Shown in pieces: positions 5,601-6,038 of a DNA stretch of 6,038 nt. Both the position numbers and the translations under genes were made by a program. The DNA comes from Rhodothermales bacterium (GTDB lineage: Bacteria > Bacteroidota > Rhodothermia > Rhodothermales > UBA10348), in NCBI GenBank assembly GCA_030833605.1, contig JAURGV010000150.1, positions 1 to 6,038 of the forward strand, given 5' to 3'. Positions within the stretch are counted from its first letter, which is position 1; the number at the start of each line of letters is the position of its first letter. The notes under the pieces were generated by a model. The model saw nothing but the letters and a program-made list of their open reading frames with translations, did no database searches and was not told the origin of the DNA.

Positions 5601-6038
5601 TCAGATTGAAACCACCAGCTCTCGCTCTTTTTGTTCAACATGATCTGAAATCTGGAAAGTGACTTGCTTATTGGCTAGATGTAAAAGAAAAAGTAGCTGA
5701 CCCAATGATTTATTATAGTTAGTAGGATCGAGTAGGCGGTAAAGCTGCGCTGGTGAGGTACCCATTTGCCTAGCAAGTTGCCGTTTCCCCAAGCCAGATT
5801 GCTTGATTGCTTCCAACGTTTCTACAGTAAGCTTGTGTATGATTAGGTTACTGAAGAATTCAGGGTCTCTGTTGACGTCAAGCACAGCATCGAGGTGAAG
5901 AGAGTCATCTTTACCAGATTTTAAATAGTAGGTAAACGCCTCACAACCCAAATCTTCGTCGACAAAGCATTCAACAATTGGATCTTCCGCGGTTGGGATC
6001 AGGCGCAATTTGGCGTAGGGAAAAGGGAGTACTCTTTT
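5601..6038 (-). CDS. small helix-turn-helix protein, antitoxin-like, start beyond the window edge
   Basis: At least 145 residues are open up to the right edge. The first in-window start is TTG at 6008 (135 residues, no ribosome-binding site). The ten codons before it stay open and read as protein (PFPYAKLRLIP), so the true start is probably outside. Numbering from TTG 6008, residues about 10-60 form an acidic N-terminal region (VECFVDEDLG, YYLKSG, NRDPEFF). Residues about 61-95 form an XRE-like helix-turn-helix with LGKRQLARQMGTSPAQLYRLLD as core (cited here by its KRQLARQMGTS and LYRLLD parts), followed by NYNKSLGQLLFLLH. The small size and C-terminal helix-turn-helix resemble HigA-type antitoxin regulators; a toxin partner, if present, would lie past 6038. 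Plain DNA-binding regulator is the alternative. It is convergent with the permease, separated by 39 bases. Confidence 0.75.
   Translation of the reverse strand, partial: KRVLPFPYAKLRLIPTAEDPIVECFVDEDLGCEAFTYYLKSGKDDSLHLDAVLDVNRDPEFFSNLIIHKLTVETLEAIKQSGLGKRQLARQMGTSPAQLYRLLDPTNYNKSLGQLLFLLHLANKQVTFQISDHVEQKERELVVSI

Noticed and set aside
6026..6033. Palindrome GAGTACTC near the right edge
   Set aside because: It lies in sequence that remains open and protein-like for the helix-turn-helix gene, so it is probably coding and too short to interpret.

Overview
The window looks like chromosomal DNA of moderate base composition from a free-living bacterium. A LeuT-type amino-acid symporter, a PadR regulator next to an FtsX-type permease with an N-terminal prefix domain, a lipoprotein-like phosphohydrolase, and mostly weak Shine-Dalgarno sequences suggest the Bacteroidota/Rhodothermota/Balneolota area. 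This placement is an inference from gene style only; there is no rRNA or other marker.

Left part (1-2814, all minus strand). Read in transcription order from about 2814 downward, the genes are: a secreted or lipid-anchored endonuclease/exonuclease/phosphatase (EEP) fold hydrolase; a small one-helix membrane protein of unknown function; a 78-residue basic one-helix membrane protein; and a LeuT-like sodium:amino-acid symporter. The symporter start lies 5 bases after the stop of the 78-residue protein, and its C-terminus runs off the left edge. Three short inverted repeats sit in the gaps between these genes.

Middle (2815-5561). A 147-base divergent intergenic region carries a long imperfect palindrome (2885-2931) and an adjoining perfect 12-base palindrome. 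It precedes a PadR-family winged-helix regulator, followed 10 bases later by an FtsX/MacB-type permease with a helical prefix domain. This is a recognisable PadR plus permease pair, in which the regulator probably represses its own operon through the palindrome. The permease is broken: the 5' part ends in a frameshift stop at 5143 and the intact C-terminal domain continues in another frame to 5561. Most of the second extracytoplasmic domain is missing, so an internal out-of-frame deletion near 5121-5133 explains the structure better than a simple frameshift.

Right part (5562-6038). After a 39-base convergent gap with no clear terminator, a minus-strand gene encodes a small helix-turn-helix protein that resembles antitoxin-type regulators. 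It probably begins beyond the right edge.

No tRNA, rRNA, CRISPR array, insertion sequence or integrase is visible. The items most worth checking are the permease deletion, the PadR-side palindrome, and the small membrane protein coupled to the LeuT homologue.
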